Of a stretch of 64,000 nt of DNA, positions 37,225 through 52,403 are shown piece by piece. Both the position numbers and the translations under genes were made by a program. The stretch comes from Brugia malayi (taxonomy: Eukaryota; Nematoda; Chromadorea; Rhabditida; Onchocercidae), in assembly GCF_000002995.4 (NCBI RefSeq), contig NW_025062476.1, forward strand, positions 8,058,501 through 8,122,500. The letters run 5' to 3'. The notes under the pieces were generated by a model. That model was given only the letters and a program-made list of their open reading frames with translations. It made no database searches and was not told the DNA's origin. Position 1 is the first letter of the stretch, and the number at the start of each line of letters is the position of its first letter.

Positions 37225-40200
37225 TCTTTTCGATATACGGAAGTGAGTCAGTTAGATTTCTAGATTCATAATCGTTCAATTTTAGACTCATAATTGACAC
37301 TATCAAAACAGTCTAGGAAAATTTTATCATATATTTGAGCTTCTGAAATGCTGAGAAAATTTCGTGAAGGTCTGGATCCTTTGTCACTCATTCTATTTTG
37401 GAGTTTCAGGATGACTAATTGTATGCAGTTTTAAGTTTATCGCTGTCTCTGTTCTTTCGTTTGATGTTTGCATGGTTCCTTTTTTCTTAGAAAGAGTCTC
37501 CTTTGGAGAATTCTGCATATGATGAATTCGTAAAATTAAGTTTACATACGAAAAAATATCCTCAGTTACGATAGCAAAGTTGAAACTTTTTTATCAGCTT
37601 TTTTGCATGTATTGATGATTTCAGATAAATTTCAATTTCATCGTCGGGTGACGGACGTATTTTTTTTGTGCTCAGTTCTTTTTACTTTACCACTTTGAGG
37701 AAAAGCTAACTTTCAGAGGAAAGTTAAGTTGTTTGCAAATTTATATCAGATGTTTTTGAGTGTAAATCTAGAAATTTTTTTTAAAAATGAAGTGCTTTAA
37801 GATCCTAAGGAAATCAATACCTCGTATTTGTTTATAAATTTATTTAATATGAACTTAGCAAGCTTATCCTCATAGTGAATCCATATAAAGGTAATTTTTT
37901 CTACTTTTATATGCGCTCATCTCTTATGTTGAAATTTAGAGCACTATCTGCTCAAATTCAGATCCTTTTACTGTACTTTGTAAGATTTTAATATTCATAA
38001 CTGTGGTGTTGAAAATATCTGAATTATTTAGAGACCAACAATGCATATAGGTATGTTTTACTAATTTTTAGCTGTTCGGGGATTAAGATATATGTTTTAA
38101 CCCGCTCTGATATCCTGTTAGCATTAAATGTGAAATAAATATTGGGCGGTATTTTCTTTCTTAGTTGGCTCCATTCGTCACGTGTTCCTCAGTGGTTTTT
38201 CTGAAAACTCGACTGTATTCGTTTGTCTTCATCCATTCAAACGTGACTGTTGTTTCATATTCAGGCTTCCTGAATTAGACATTGCAATAGACATTAAAAC
38301 TGTCCTAATTTTCGATACTTTTTAAGTAAAGCATTTCAGCTTGTTTCATGTGTTTCTTATTGAAAGGAGTGAGTGGCTTATTTGCATAAATCTGATAGTA
38401 TCTTACCGAGATTTTCTGACTGCTTTATTTTTCATATGTTTTCCATGAGATAAAACATCATCTGCCTTTGTCCTTATTACTTTATTTAACACCCGTGATG
38501 TAAACAAGTCTTCTTTTATCTTATTTGAAGAACTTTTTATTCTTTGCTTCATTTATTATCCGTATATATTTTTTGGTTTTCTTACATTTTTTACACTCTA
38601 ATACATTTCCATTACGCTAAGCAGAAGTGTTTCGCATATGACACCTAGTATAAATGCCCAGTACTACCGGTGTATTGTTTGTTGCCATTTCTTCTCAAGC
38701 TACACGGTCTCACATGGAGGAACTTCAGCTTTAGTGTCCAGGGTTTCCATTATTTCAATTAAGCAAGGCATTAAGTTCCTTCCACTCAGTATCGAAGAGA
38801 GGGTAGTGCTATATACCCGAAACCACTAAACTAAAAAAGCCAAAAACGAGACCGAGCAGGAACGTTACAAGGAATATAAGAGACATCATAATCGAGTAAT
38901 TGAGGTTCCGATTTCGAAAGTCAGCTAAAATTGGGAAGCAAGCAAGTGACTGCGAAATTTGTTATCTGTTGATGGTTCAAAGCTACATTTGTGATTGTTA
39001 TTGTAACAGAGATGAACTGATTGCAAGGTTAAACAAATATCTGAAGTCCTTGACATTATTTGCGAAAAGTTGTAAATAGATATGACCGACTGCACTTCTT
39101 TTATCTGTCTTTTGCTATCATTTTTATATGTTGCGGAAGTTTTCGAGGAACTCAGGTTGTGAGTTCGGGAATTTTATCAGTGGTGGTCTCATCAATAACC
39201 AGTGGTATTTGTAATGAAATCATTAATAAAATAATGGTTATGATGGCAGTAATAGAAAGCATAAATATGACAGTGGCTGCGATGGGAATGGCCAATAGCA
39301 ATTCAATTCAGTGTCTAGATCAATGACAAGTCATTCCGATTAAAACTTGTCATTTATCCGCACAACGCTCTAGCCAAACCAGAAGCATGCGTTAACTTGC
39401 ACACAACAATTCTATCAACAAACGAACTGAATAAATCCATTCCATCAGGCGATCAGGCGAATTCTTTATTGTTCATTTACAATGTGCCATTTATCATCAA
39501 CTTATCGCAGGCACCATTGCCATTAACATCTTTACATGGAGGATGAGACTGTTTTAAACTGCAATTTCATTGCAAATCAAGATTATAGTTATTACCTAAT
39601 TTTCGAGTTTTAATTTTGTAGTACTTACATCAATTCAAATTGCGATTTCAATCTCAATCAATTCAAATCAATGTGAAATTTTCATGTGAAACGACCACAT
39701 TAGTCTACTTGGAAAGCAAACATTCTGATTTGATTGTCTTAGGCTGTAAGACTGTATTTGATAGCATATGTGGCTCATTTCGCATGTCACTTCTTGCAAC
39801 AAGTTTAGCTGTTCTGTCAGCGGTTTATAAGCACGGAAATCCTCAAAATCATTACTTTCGAATTTCTCGACTATGTATATTTAAGCACGCCGGACATTCT
39901 GTGGATTCTCATTAAAATTCTAATCCAAGCGTTCCAAAGTGACGTCCCTTTGCTAAACATTTTCCAAATGACTTTTTAACAAATTCAAACATATAACAGG
40001 ATTGTGAGGTTCTCTATTTTATCTCTTAGCTATCAAAAAACATGACCTTTCCTCATACGAAAATAAGCTAGAACTTTAGGTATCTTTTATCTATGTGCCA
40101 ATTTCAGTACTTGCATTATCATTAGATGAATCAGCACAAACACCTTACTATAATGAACTTATTTCAAAAGGTTATTTCAGTCAAATTAGTCGCTGTACAA

Positions 40201-40763
40201 CAAAGTAAAGTTAAAAATAAGACAGCTTGAAATTACGTTTAATTCATGCATAAGCTTGAAAAAAGGGATGCAACAGAAAAGTGATTCAGAGAGAACAAGT
40301 CTAGCTTGTTGAGATTTTTTCTTCAGAACAGAACTGAAAGTTAGCGAAACTGAATAGGATTAAATTAATAGTTAAATAACGTTAATAAATCGAAAAAAAA
40401 ATCAATACATTCATTTGATTTTTGCTGCTTATCATCTATTTCAATATAAATGAGGAAAGAAATAACAAAATCTGAAGATTAGCCGGTGTTGGGAGGGAAT
40501 TATCTTCGGTTACACACATAAAGCCTGAAAAAATGTTCTGAAAGAATTAAATATTATGTATTCCAAATGTATAAAAAATATATAGGAATATATTTCAAAA
40601 CTTCAAAAGAAATTGAAGTGCAAGGATAGTAAATCCTGAATGGAGTAAAGTTCCCAACTCGAGAAACCTTTTTGCATAACATCAGAACTGATGTTTTCTG
40701 ATGTTCCCTACTTCCACTGTCTTATATCCAAGAGCAGACAATTATGATGAATTAAATTAGAAA
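37225..40763. other. Convergent intergenic region, dab-1 / spds-1
   Basis: The 3' ends of a plus-strand and a minus-strand gene face each other here. I see no exon. Short open frames (38638-38829, 39060-39326, 39640-39915) have no recognisable product and no supporting splice signals. The DNA is AT-rich with short A and T runs and presumably carries both 3' UTRs. Confidence 0.5.
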
Positions 40764-43183
<2,420 letters not shown>

Positions 43184-44323
43184 TTTTTATTTTCAGCTTC
43201 CTCAGTAAATCGAAATTGCATAAGCTGTATCGTTTATTCCTAAATATCATGTAGCATATAGCAGTGTATGAAACAAGAAACTGGCATCTATTTGGATATT
43301 AGCACTTTCTCGCAGCAAGCGTCACCATACGGCTCTGTCTCTTTAGCGATGAAGCTATCTTTACTGAGACGAAATGATTCGAACTTCGATAATCAAAGTC
43401 AGAGATAAAATATGTGTGCTTTGTTTTATTCGTTCGTCGAATTCCAAATGCCTCGATGGCAAGATTTAAGACTTAAGAATGAGAATGCAGTGGAATGACG
43501 TGGATGTGAAGAAGTCATTACATGCTAGGTAAAGAAAAGAATGAAAATAAGAGACTGTGTCAGCTATCAAAGACAGGGAAGTGGATAACGACAAATAGGC
43601 ATACGAGTGCACGATGGCATGACAACTCCCATCTGTCTCACCCTACCTCAGCCTACGTTGCACACAGCAAGCTGCACCCCATATATCATGCAACTCCCCA
43701 AGTTTCGTCCAGAGGACACGGTATGCAAAAAGCTAATCCCACGTGCCTGAATGACCTTGCAAATCTCCAGCTACTCGCCTATTTGATGTTGTATGCCAAG
43801 CCTTGTCTTTATTTACTGTTGTTAAATCATAAAACGTAAATAGCGTGAAAAGAGCAAAGAGGTGTCACGTTACTAATGTGATAGAGACGAAACAACATTT
43901 GGTCAATGGAAGGGTCAATTAAGTGAAAGAGATAAGTGGCAAAAAAGGCGAGTTTTTATAGAAAAATGAAATGATAAAAGATGAAATAAAGAACCGATAA
44001 ATGCTATCACTTGCTGCCTGAATAGAATACATTTTTATCACTCGCTCAATACCATATGTAGACATGTCCATTCTACTTCTCTTTGTATTGTTGTTAATGA
44101 CAAATTCCGCCTCATAAAATTCATTCTGAAGTTACTGGATGCAGTTTTAGTTAAGATTTTCTGAATGAACGAAAGTATTGTAAATTGCACAAAGCAGAAA
44201 TTTTTATTCTGTCATAATAGATGTTGCATAAATTCTAAAAAAATTCTGATTATGTCAAGAATGTTACAAATTCTATGAAAAATTCTCAGCTTTTGATTTC
44301 CTGATTTTTTAAACTTTAAATAC
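43184..44323. other. Gap between spermidine synthase and the membrane-protein gene
   Basis: No exon is supported in this 1.1-kb gap on either strand. The plus-strand frame at 43522-43839 (105 codons) has a coding-like mix of residues but no flanking splice signals or recognisable family. The gap is wide for a tight operon junction, so spermidine synthase may have its own promoter here. Confidence 0.4.
44203..44208 (-). promoter_or_regulatory. Candidate poly(A) signal of the membrane-protein gene
   Basis: AATAAA on the minus strand, about 116 nt after the stop at 44324. Confidence 0.5.
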
Positions 44324-46611
44324 CTATGGTTTAATGTTTTGTGGTACATTCTTGTCATTGAAATCATTTGGGAAAAGAACTTCAACTTTATCTCCTCGAC
44401 TTGGCTGATATTTATCGCGAAGCTCATTCCAAATCTAGAGAGCATTCGTTATTATGTGTAACAGCATTGCTATGTGCAACGGGAATCATATCTATTGTTT
44501 TTCAGATCAGTTAGAAACTATATCCTTATTTGGGTCCGTATTTATTATTCATTCTGAGTAATTGTGAAACTGAACTAACGTTAAATAAAATTTAAGCGCA
44601 ACTAATTTCAAATTCAAAAATCTTAAAGTGAAAACTGTAAATACTTAAAATAGATCAGGACTATTTCGATCGGAAATCAAGAAAAAATTCCATGGATAGA
44701 GAAAAGAGCCATGTTCCGGATCCGGAATGTTCTGAAAAAGAGCCACGTTCCGGATCCAGAATGTTCTTATGCATTGCGAAGGGTTTTCTTGCGAAATATT
44801 TTCACCTGACTGAACAATTTCCGTTCACCTTCATTTGCTACTCTTAAAGCCTGCAGTCCGCGTATTTGTTGTATTTTTTCGGCAATTGTCTATAAAGTTA
44901 ATTTACATTGACTTTAATTTAGAAAATGCTTTCATAATTGGAAACATATTACATGAAACTCTGCTTTAGTAATTGCTTTCTCTCGCCACGTCCCCAGCAT
45001 GTCACGCCAATGACGCCAAATCCTTTCACATATGATAAATGCCATCAGTACAACATGTAAAACCAAGTATAAAATGATGAAGAGTGCCAATAACTTAATG
45101 GCTGAGTGGAACTAAAATGATTTGGAGTACGTTAATGTGCAAGTATAAATGTAAGCAAGCAAAATATCTTATTTAAATCACTACAAGAAAATTAGATAAA
45201 GCACCTGGAACCATACTGGTGTGCTAGCTTCAGAAAATCGATTGAAATGTATCATTTCTGGTTTTGTTTTGTTTAGAGTCTGTAATTTTATTCATATTCC
45301 AATAACTTAACTTGCATAGTTGATAGAAGAAATGGGCGCTCCTCATTCCTGTTTCGAAAAATGAATAAAACAAGTGAATTTCTTTCATGTCATGCTTTTC
45401 TTTATACTTTTATTTGGAATATAGCATTAGTTGGTACTCACCAAAAGCAAATTGATAGGATTAATGGAGCTGAAATTTACGTCCACTGAATCTAATTTGC
45501 CAATCATTTTCAGAATGTATGCATTCAATGGTATTATAATCTAAAATACAAATGAACTTTTATTAGAAATAATTTCAAAATATGAAATGAGGTTGAAATT
45601 GGTCAATGAAGTTATAAAGCTTTTTATTGTTTGGAAAAATTCCTCTAGTTGACAATTGCTTCTATCACGTTAGAAAGTAAGTATTGTAATATTACAAATA
45701 AGGCCAGCATCACAAAAATTTTATCTCAAAGCTCTGAATGATTAAACTTTATGATAATTTGTGATGAGGTAAAAACCGTATTGGCATTTTTCCTTCTCGG
45801 AATATCTTAAAATCTCGATCTATTTGATATGCTCCATAATGAAATAAAGAAAAAAATTACTGTCGTATTCAAGTCAAACAAGTCATCTCTCGTTACGTAT
45901 CTAATTACCTGAAAGAGAAAATCACATTTCATGCTTTTCACACAAATGTTTATTGTCCATGGCCTAATTTTATAGCATTAAAGCTCTGTTAACGTCAGAA
46001 ATACCCCAGTAACATTTTCTCCACCACCCATCATAAAAGCAACCACTTGATAAATGATAAATGAAAAAAAAATAAACATTTGTACTTGTTTGTTTTTAAA
46101 AGGCAACTTATATTCATCAGTAGAAAATCTCGACAAATTATTATTTCAATAAATAGATGTTTAATTTTGTCACCCTCAGTCATGTTTAATTCATTTCCAT
46201 GTATTTTTTGCAAAACTGAAGAGACAAAAAGATTATGCACTTCCAACCTTTCATAGTATTTTTGGAAAGTCTCGAGGAGTATCGAAATACAAAAAAAAAT
46301 GTTCCTTGGTTAACAAATATGACACAATATTTTGAACCACAACTAACATTACTTCACATACATTGCTAACTTTGCTCTCAGAGTCAATGGAAAAACCGGA
46401 ATACTGAAGTAAAACATATTCAGAAAATGAAAATCCCAGATTGATGTCTCGTGAAGGCGAAATGAAATAAATCGCAATTAAAAGCTTACTCTTAAAATTC
46501 TTGGAATTGCACTAGGCGATGCAAAAATTGATAGTTTCAATATATTGCGATGGAAAACACTAGAAGTAACAAACACAAAATTATCCGAGGTTTGGTGTCG
46601 GGATTTTGTGC
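44324..46611 (-). CDS. Unrecognised N-glycosylated single-pass membrane protein (5' end unresolved)
   Basis: I do not recognise this protein. Ten exons join in phase: 46611-46490, 46403-46362, 46270-46174, 46045-46005, 45908-45861, 45540-45442, 45279-45205, 45111-44953, 44889-44806, 44434-44324; about 291 codons to the TAG stop. The first ~190 residues look extracellular or lumenal, with five N-glycosylation sequons (NMT, NVT, NTT, NFS, NKT) within about 110 residues and an alpha/beta pattern around ENVTGVIRYVTRDDLFDL that could be a SEA-like domain (inference). One strong transmembrane helix follows (LALFIILYLVLHVVLMAFII). The cytoplasmic tail is about 100 residues, with CERIWRHWRDML, a basic/helical segment and the end NDFNDKNVPQNIKP. 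No ATG opens the first exon, so an upstream exon is missing. Another frame of that exon encodes PRIILCLLLLVFSIAIY, a hydrophobic segment that may be a true first membrane helix displaced by a one-base error. The ING3 stop lies 370 bp upstream. Confidence 0.7.
44702..44769. repeat. 34-bp direct tandem repeat with TTCCGGATCCGGAA palindrome
   Basis: AAAAGAGCCATGTTCCGGAT at 44702 recurs at 44736 as AAAAGAGCCACGTTCCGGAT, each followed by C(C/A)GGAATGTTCT or C(C/A)AGAATGTTCT. The first copy has a perfect 14-bp palindrome centred on GGATCC; the second has one mismatch. It lies in the last intron of the membrane-protein gene and is the most GC-rich short patch in that intron. Confidence 0.9.
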
Positions 46612-46812
46612 CTGACAAAGCTTATCAATAAAATAAATAACTGATGAGGCAGTTGGGAGAACAACAGATGATGTATCATAAAGATCAATAAAAAGAACTT
46701 ATGCTATAAAACATCAATAATAAACGATAAATTTATAACCCGATAACAGTGCACAAAGCAAGACTCTACTCGTGAATATCTTAGATCCGACAAGGAATAT
46801 TTGTGAATTCCA

Positions 46813-46814
46813 TC
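46813..46814 (-). promoter_or_regulatory. Candidate trans-splice or first-exon acceptor
   Basis: On the minus strand TTTATCAATTTTAG is followed by ATGG, about 60 nt after the candidate ING3 poly(A) signal. That spacing is what nematode operons show between an upstream poly(A) signal and a downstream spliced-leader acceptor. The ATG opens only a 10-codon frame, so it is not an obvious start for the gene below. Confidence 0.4.
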
Positions 46815-46873
46815 TAAAATTGATAAAGTTGATTGAAATTGCTCACAACTACTAAAATATCAATTTTTATAAG

Positions 46874-46879
46874 TTTATT
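46874..46879 (-). promoter_or_regulatory. Candidate ING3 poly(A) signal
   Basis: AATAAA on the minus strand, about 105 nt after the ING3 stop (46984). Confidence 0.5.
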
Positions 46880-46983
46880 AAAAGAAGCACAGACGATCGT
46901 ATTTCAGAATAACAGTTCCTAAAACTGAACAAATAGATAGCTCTCGAAATAATTTTACAAAATGTAGACTGAAAAAATACTGT

Positions 46984-49900
46984 TTATATTTTGCTTATAG
47001 CAGTCATTTCAGACCCCGAATGTTTTGGTGCACATTCCGGGCAGTACCATTTTCCTTTGGGTTTTTCGATGACGTTAACACAGCCATAATGAAACCACTC
47101 ATAACGACATTCTGGATCATCACAAGCGACCATCGAACCATACCCTTTCTAAAAATCAAATAATCAACAAAAAGAATCCATTAGAGTACAATTATAAATT
47201 GTGCTTATCATAAGAAATCTCACATAAAATATCGCTTTGCAAAGCTACCAACGCTCATTAAAACTTATTGAAAGAACATCCAGTACTCATTTATGCTCTG
47301 GACACTACTCTAACCTAAGTAACATGATGATAACGAGCTATATATACATAGCAGTACTGTGTTAATGTAACTAAGGGAGTCAAATGAATTACACATAAAA
47401 ACGCTCACCAATAATATAACAGAGTAAAATAACATTTACCCACAATAAGAGTAAAATAACAAGTAAAATAACAAAGTAAAAACAATAAATGAAAGAAGAA
47501 CAACAAAAGGAAATAGTTTCAGACAACGTTGAGTCAAAAATTGTGTGCAAAAAATGCAGAGGGAATACAGATAGAGACAGCAAGATTTGGAAAATTTATC
47601 CATGGATACAATTTACTTCTCATTTAACCTGTACACATATTTAAACTGCAAAAAAAGAAACTAAGAACTAAATGCTATTTCCAATGTATATACTATGAAA
47701 CTTCTTCAAATTTCCTCACCTCAATCTATAGCACACCTTGCCTAAGAATCCTTGACTTTCACACCATAAAAAATGTTCAGTAAAAAAAGGTGGTAAGTAG
47801 CAATTTTATAGAATCTACAAATAAAAGGGCATACGAAAAAATAATCGCATAAGAGGTACCAAAAAACCATTTCTTAAAAAGGAAATTTTTTATTTAAAAC
47901 CTATTATGCAGTAGATTTTATTTTTATTTTATTTATTTTTTGCTATCTTTATCCTTCCCAACAAAAAAAAAATTCGCAATTCCTCATAAAAATTCAAATT
48001 TTATAAAGATTCAGACAACCATTTACTACTCCATGCCATTGTAAGGGGTGCAGATCATAATTTTCCTGCAAAAGTAGCAATTTAGAAGTTTTCTCCTTAA
48101 TTTATACTTATATTCAAAAAAAAATGGAAACTTATTTCGCGACAGAAACACCATACGCGTCGGTCTGAATCAGATTCATCGTCGCTTCCTTGCATTAGTT
48201 CGGGTGAACAAGAAGTAAGACTTGTTGCACGACGTTCATGGCGTTGCATAGTGTATAGCATTTCTTGAGCTCTAGATGTTAACCTAAAGTATAAATATCC
48301 ATTGCTTTAGAAAAAATCGATGAATCAAGAATAATGACATGAAAACACGAAGACAGTTTTTAAAGATTATAGGTATAAGCGTACCATGACAATTAATACA
48401 GCAAAAAAAGCTACTTTCTTGGACGGCCGTGTCGACTTTCCTGAACGGCAAGTGACATCATTGATTGTCCTGAAGCAAGTCCAGATGTTGCGGTAAAGAC
48501 ACTTGGCTAAAACGATATTTTGTATTTGTTTAATTTTATAATGGTTGACATTTTAAAGACTAACATAAAGCAAATTTCGCAGCAAAAAATCATCCCATAA
48601 TTCAACCATATGAATTATTATAATTCCAAACTGATAAGAATAAAGAGGAAAAATAACCAGAAGAAAGCTAATAACGAAAAAAAGGAACCTTGTTCAATCT
48701 ATATGAGTTTCTCATCTTGCAACTTAAGTATTATGACTTACTTAGAGTGAAGCGCGCACACTTCATGAAATCGGAAGTATTAATGATCAATCAGATCTAA
48801 CTAAACCTAAGTTTAACCTGCAAAAATATTAGATAATTATATGAGATGTGTTGCACTTCATTCCTTCTTTTATCAACTTCCTAATAAGTATGAAAAATCA
48901 CAAGTATCTATCACCTAAAAAAGAAGAGATTAAAAAATACAGAAAAGATAGAAGGAACTAAAGAATCTTTTTTAGGAACAATCAAGTAAAGAAGGCACAA
49001 TAATATTACGTGACTACAAGATGAACCCTTTTTTCAAAACATTTTTATCCAAATTAAAATCAAAGAATTTATTAAAAACACAGTTTGTGAAATCACTAAT
49101 TTCTCTGAAACTAACATTTGAACTTTTCGGAGGATGCACTGAGAACTGTACTTGCGAAGAAGTAGATGGAGTTTGACTTGGACTGTTCCAATCATCACCT
49201 ATGAAATTTTTTTTTTAGATATGCAAGACTTTGAAAACTTTTAGCGGTAAGAAATATGAAGTGGTGAAAGCCCAACTTAATAGAAAACATCATAGAGATT
49301 TTCGATCAAAACTCATTATAGCTCTAAAACTCATAACATATAATATCAGTTCTAAGATGAAAATAAATGACGTTTCGACAATTTAGATAACCAACCACGA
49401 TCACAAGTGCTGCCTGCTATAGACTGAGCATGTACTGCAGCAGGCGAATGAACGTTATTGATACCGATCATTTTTTGAGGAGTGACAAGTGAGCGTCTCT
49501 GTAAAATGAGATTTTATTAATGCATACAATTTACTTAAATCATTCATCATACTAAGGAAAGTAAATTGTTAGCGTGTTCAGCAGCTTTACAGTTTGCAAA
49601 TCAATAAGGAAGCAAGATGATGAGATATCCAATGAAATCGCAATATTTGAACTATAATTTTGTCATCTGTTTAATACCACAAAATTTTGAACAAATTAAA
49701 AACTTCAAATATAGTTTTTATTTTGTTGAAGAAATGTTTCTTGTTCACAATACACAGAAATTGATTACAAGAATCTAAGAAACACAATACAAAATCCAAG
49801 ATACCAATTCTTAGTTCTAAATTCATCTCCAACTCGTTTTAGAGCTTCTTTATCCACCTGATACGACAATCATGGATGTAAACATTCAAGAATAAACATT

Positions 49901-51753
49901 AAAGTAATCAATACAGCACAGATATCAATAAAATACTACTATTGTTACTGAATGTGACCATCTGTAAAACAAATGTTTCCACTCCCATTCAAAATTAACT
50001 ATAAACAGTAAAGCTAAAAGTGGATGTATAGAAGTATTAACAACGTATAAATTCGGTTACTTGCTCCTAAAACCTCCAAACTCAACATCTAAATTCATTG
50101 AGTAATACAATATAAATTCTTTATGATAACTCAAAATCTTTATGAAGGTTATGAGAGCAAGTAGACAAGTGTATCAAACAGGATTTATTCTATTCAACTC
50201 ACCACGATTACCTTCAGCGGGGGCAAATCAGAATCACGATCACTAATAGAATTGTTAGCTCGACTACAACTTGGTCCAGGTTCAACATCGCGTGCCCCCG
50301 CTGCAGGAAGTAATGAATGACTTCCAGTTTGTTGAGTCTGAGTACTCATATCCAATCCAATTTCACACGTATCATTCAACTGCCCTAAAATCAACTTTGT
50401 CTGCGCATGAAATTTAAACTCGCTAAGTTAAAAAGAGAACAAACCAGTGATCGATGTTTCCGACAAAGGATTTGAGTTGCCGTTTATCATATTCGCAAGA
50501 TTGACATTGACTTCCCGATATCTGCGTCTTCCTAAAATAAGATTGAAGCATTTGTTTCTCAAAAGTATTTGCCTGCAAACATGAAAAATGTTCATTTTGA
50601 AAGATTTTTTGAAACAGAAGTCTTACGTTCTTTGCGTTGAAGGAATAGATTTTTTTCTATCTCATTGAATTCTGAAATAAACAACCGCTCATTAAAGAAA
50701 ACAAGGGAAGAAACGAACACAAAGTTAAGATGCTAAGCGAAGTGGAATGCATATTTGAAAAAGACTCATAAATTAAAACTGCTCCATAAAATAAATATGT
50801 CAAGGACATTAGATTCACGAGCAAACGAAAACTTCAATGCTTACTTCTTTCAATTTGTTCAGTAATGCCAGGATTATCAGCTTCAAGTTCCAGTTTGAAA
50901 TGCAATATTTCTTTGTTCAACTTTTGGCTATATTTCAGCAAAAGTGAATGGCAAACATCCAAGATTGCCACTTTTTCATCCGAAAGAGCTTTCGCTTGCG
51001 CATAGAGCTACAAAAAAAATTGAAACTGCCGGTTGATATTTAAATTCAAATTAATTTCAGTAAGAGAAACTAACAACATTTTGGAAACAGATCTGAGACT
51101 TGCTCTAAAACAAAATAAACTTCAGTCCAAGATGTATTTTAAGTATTCCAGTACAGTAATTATAAATTTAAAAATACAACCAAATGCAAAACGTAATTTA
51201 AAAACGCACTTCTAAGATTTCATTGTAGCGCTTTACTTTAACATCATGAGGAAGAGCACCACCTGTAGAGAAGAATTCATCTCTTTCCTTATTGGCGCGC
51301 TCGTGCAATTCTAAAAACTGAATTTGAAATATTACAGAATTCCTTCTATGTTCCCGTTGCAGTTCAGAAAATAAATGTCAGACATCAGCTGTGAATAAAA
51401 TGTACTTTTCAAATACTAGTTTGGATTTCTGAGAAGCAATATAGTTCAATAAATCTCACAACCTTATATATATATATATATGACACATTATCTTACCAAG
51501 AACAATATATCAGTGGCTTTGGTATCATTTAGAAATGCATATATAAAAAGTAAAGAATGAATTTATTGGTCACTTACGCTGCGCTTGCAGGTCCAACATT
51601 CGAACTTCAGTGCTTCTGTCCCTCAACTCACCAGGTAATTGATCAAGTACTGTAATAAAGAAACTGAACCACCAATTACACTACTTCTAGTAAGATGAAA
51701 TTCAAATTCCAAGTACGCAACTTACATTCCAGAAAATCCTCCAGATATAACAT
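46984..51753 (-). CDS. ing-3: ING3-type inhibitor-of-growth PHD-finger protein
   Basis: ING3 reads trimethylated H3K4 and belongs to the NuA4/TIP60 acetyltransferase complex in the nucleus. Exons: 51753-51726, 51649-51578, 51310-51210, 51007-50845, 50671-50627, 50531-50445, 50384-50212, 49857-49834, 49498-49399, 49198-49116, 48506-48415, 48283-48132, 47144-46984; 1281 nt, 426 aa (human ING3 is 418). The N-terminal ING domain starts MLYLEDFLE, then QLPGELRDRSTEVR, and contains the ING3-like FKLELEADNPGITEQIE helix. A Ser/Pro-rich middle follows with RHGRPRK, a weak AT-hook-like basic patch. The C-terminal PHD has WCFC, YGSMVACDDPEC, EWFHYGC and KGKWYCPEC, with all Zn ligands visible. The last intron uses donor GTTTCC and an acceptor four bases inside a stronger-looking TTTTTAG; this is the only in-frame choice and keeps family spacing. 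Exon 8 (24 nt) is the least certain. NDUFB8 ends about 650 bp upstream. Confidence 0.92.
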
Positions 51754-52403
51754 TTTCTTCCGCTTTGTTTGTTGAATAACTTTAATTCAGCCCTACGAGT
51801 ATTCACGCATAAATTGACAAACATCCAAAAGCTTATAGATTCATTTAAATAACAAGAATCAATACAACATCCTGAATTCTCAATAACTTCTACAAGTCAG
51901 ATAAATTCACTGCTACTACATAAAAGCAAGGACCAGGTATCAATTCATGTGCAAAACCTCACATGTTAAAGAAGTAATTACCAGGTAAACTGTATTTTTT
52001 TTTAAAACTAGAAAACGCCTATTTAATATTTGCTACTCATCTATTCCTCATTAGACTTCAAAATAGTTACGACGTAGGCATGATTATAGATGTAAGGATA
52101 TTAAAAGATGGAGAAATAAGATTGAGATATTAACCAAAAGCATAAACTGATCTATGGACAACACTGCCTGTGATTCCAATTGATACGAGTGAAAATAAAT
52201 CAACAGATGTAAGACCAAAAAAAAGTAAGTGACACTTTTCGATAAATCTTTTATTAATAGACACATTCACACCAAAATTTTGAGAAAAATAAAATCTATA
52301 TTTTTAGATGTTACAAATTAAACAGTAATACATTATGAACTACTCTCATCGAATAGTAATTTTCTTCGAATCCTGAAATATTCCAGATATTTCGAATTTC
52401 GTT

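Noticed and set aside
43522..43839. 105-aa plus-strand frame upstream of spermidine synthase
   Set aside because: No family recognised, opposite strand to the cluster, and lies where the promoter or intergenic DNA of that gene is expected.
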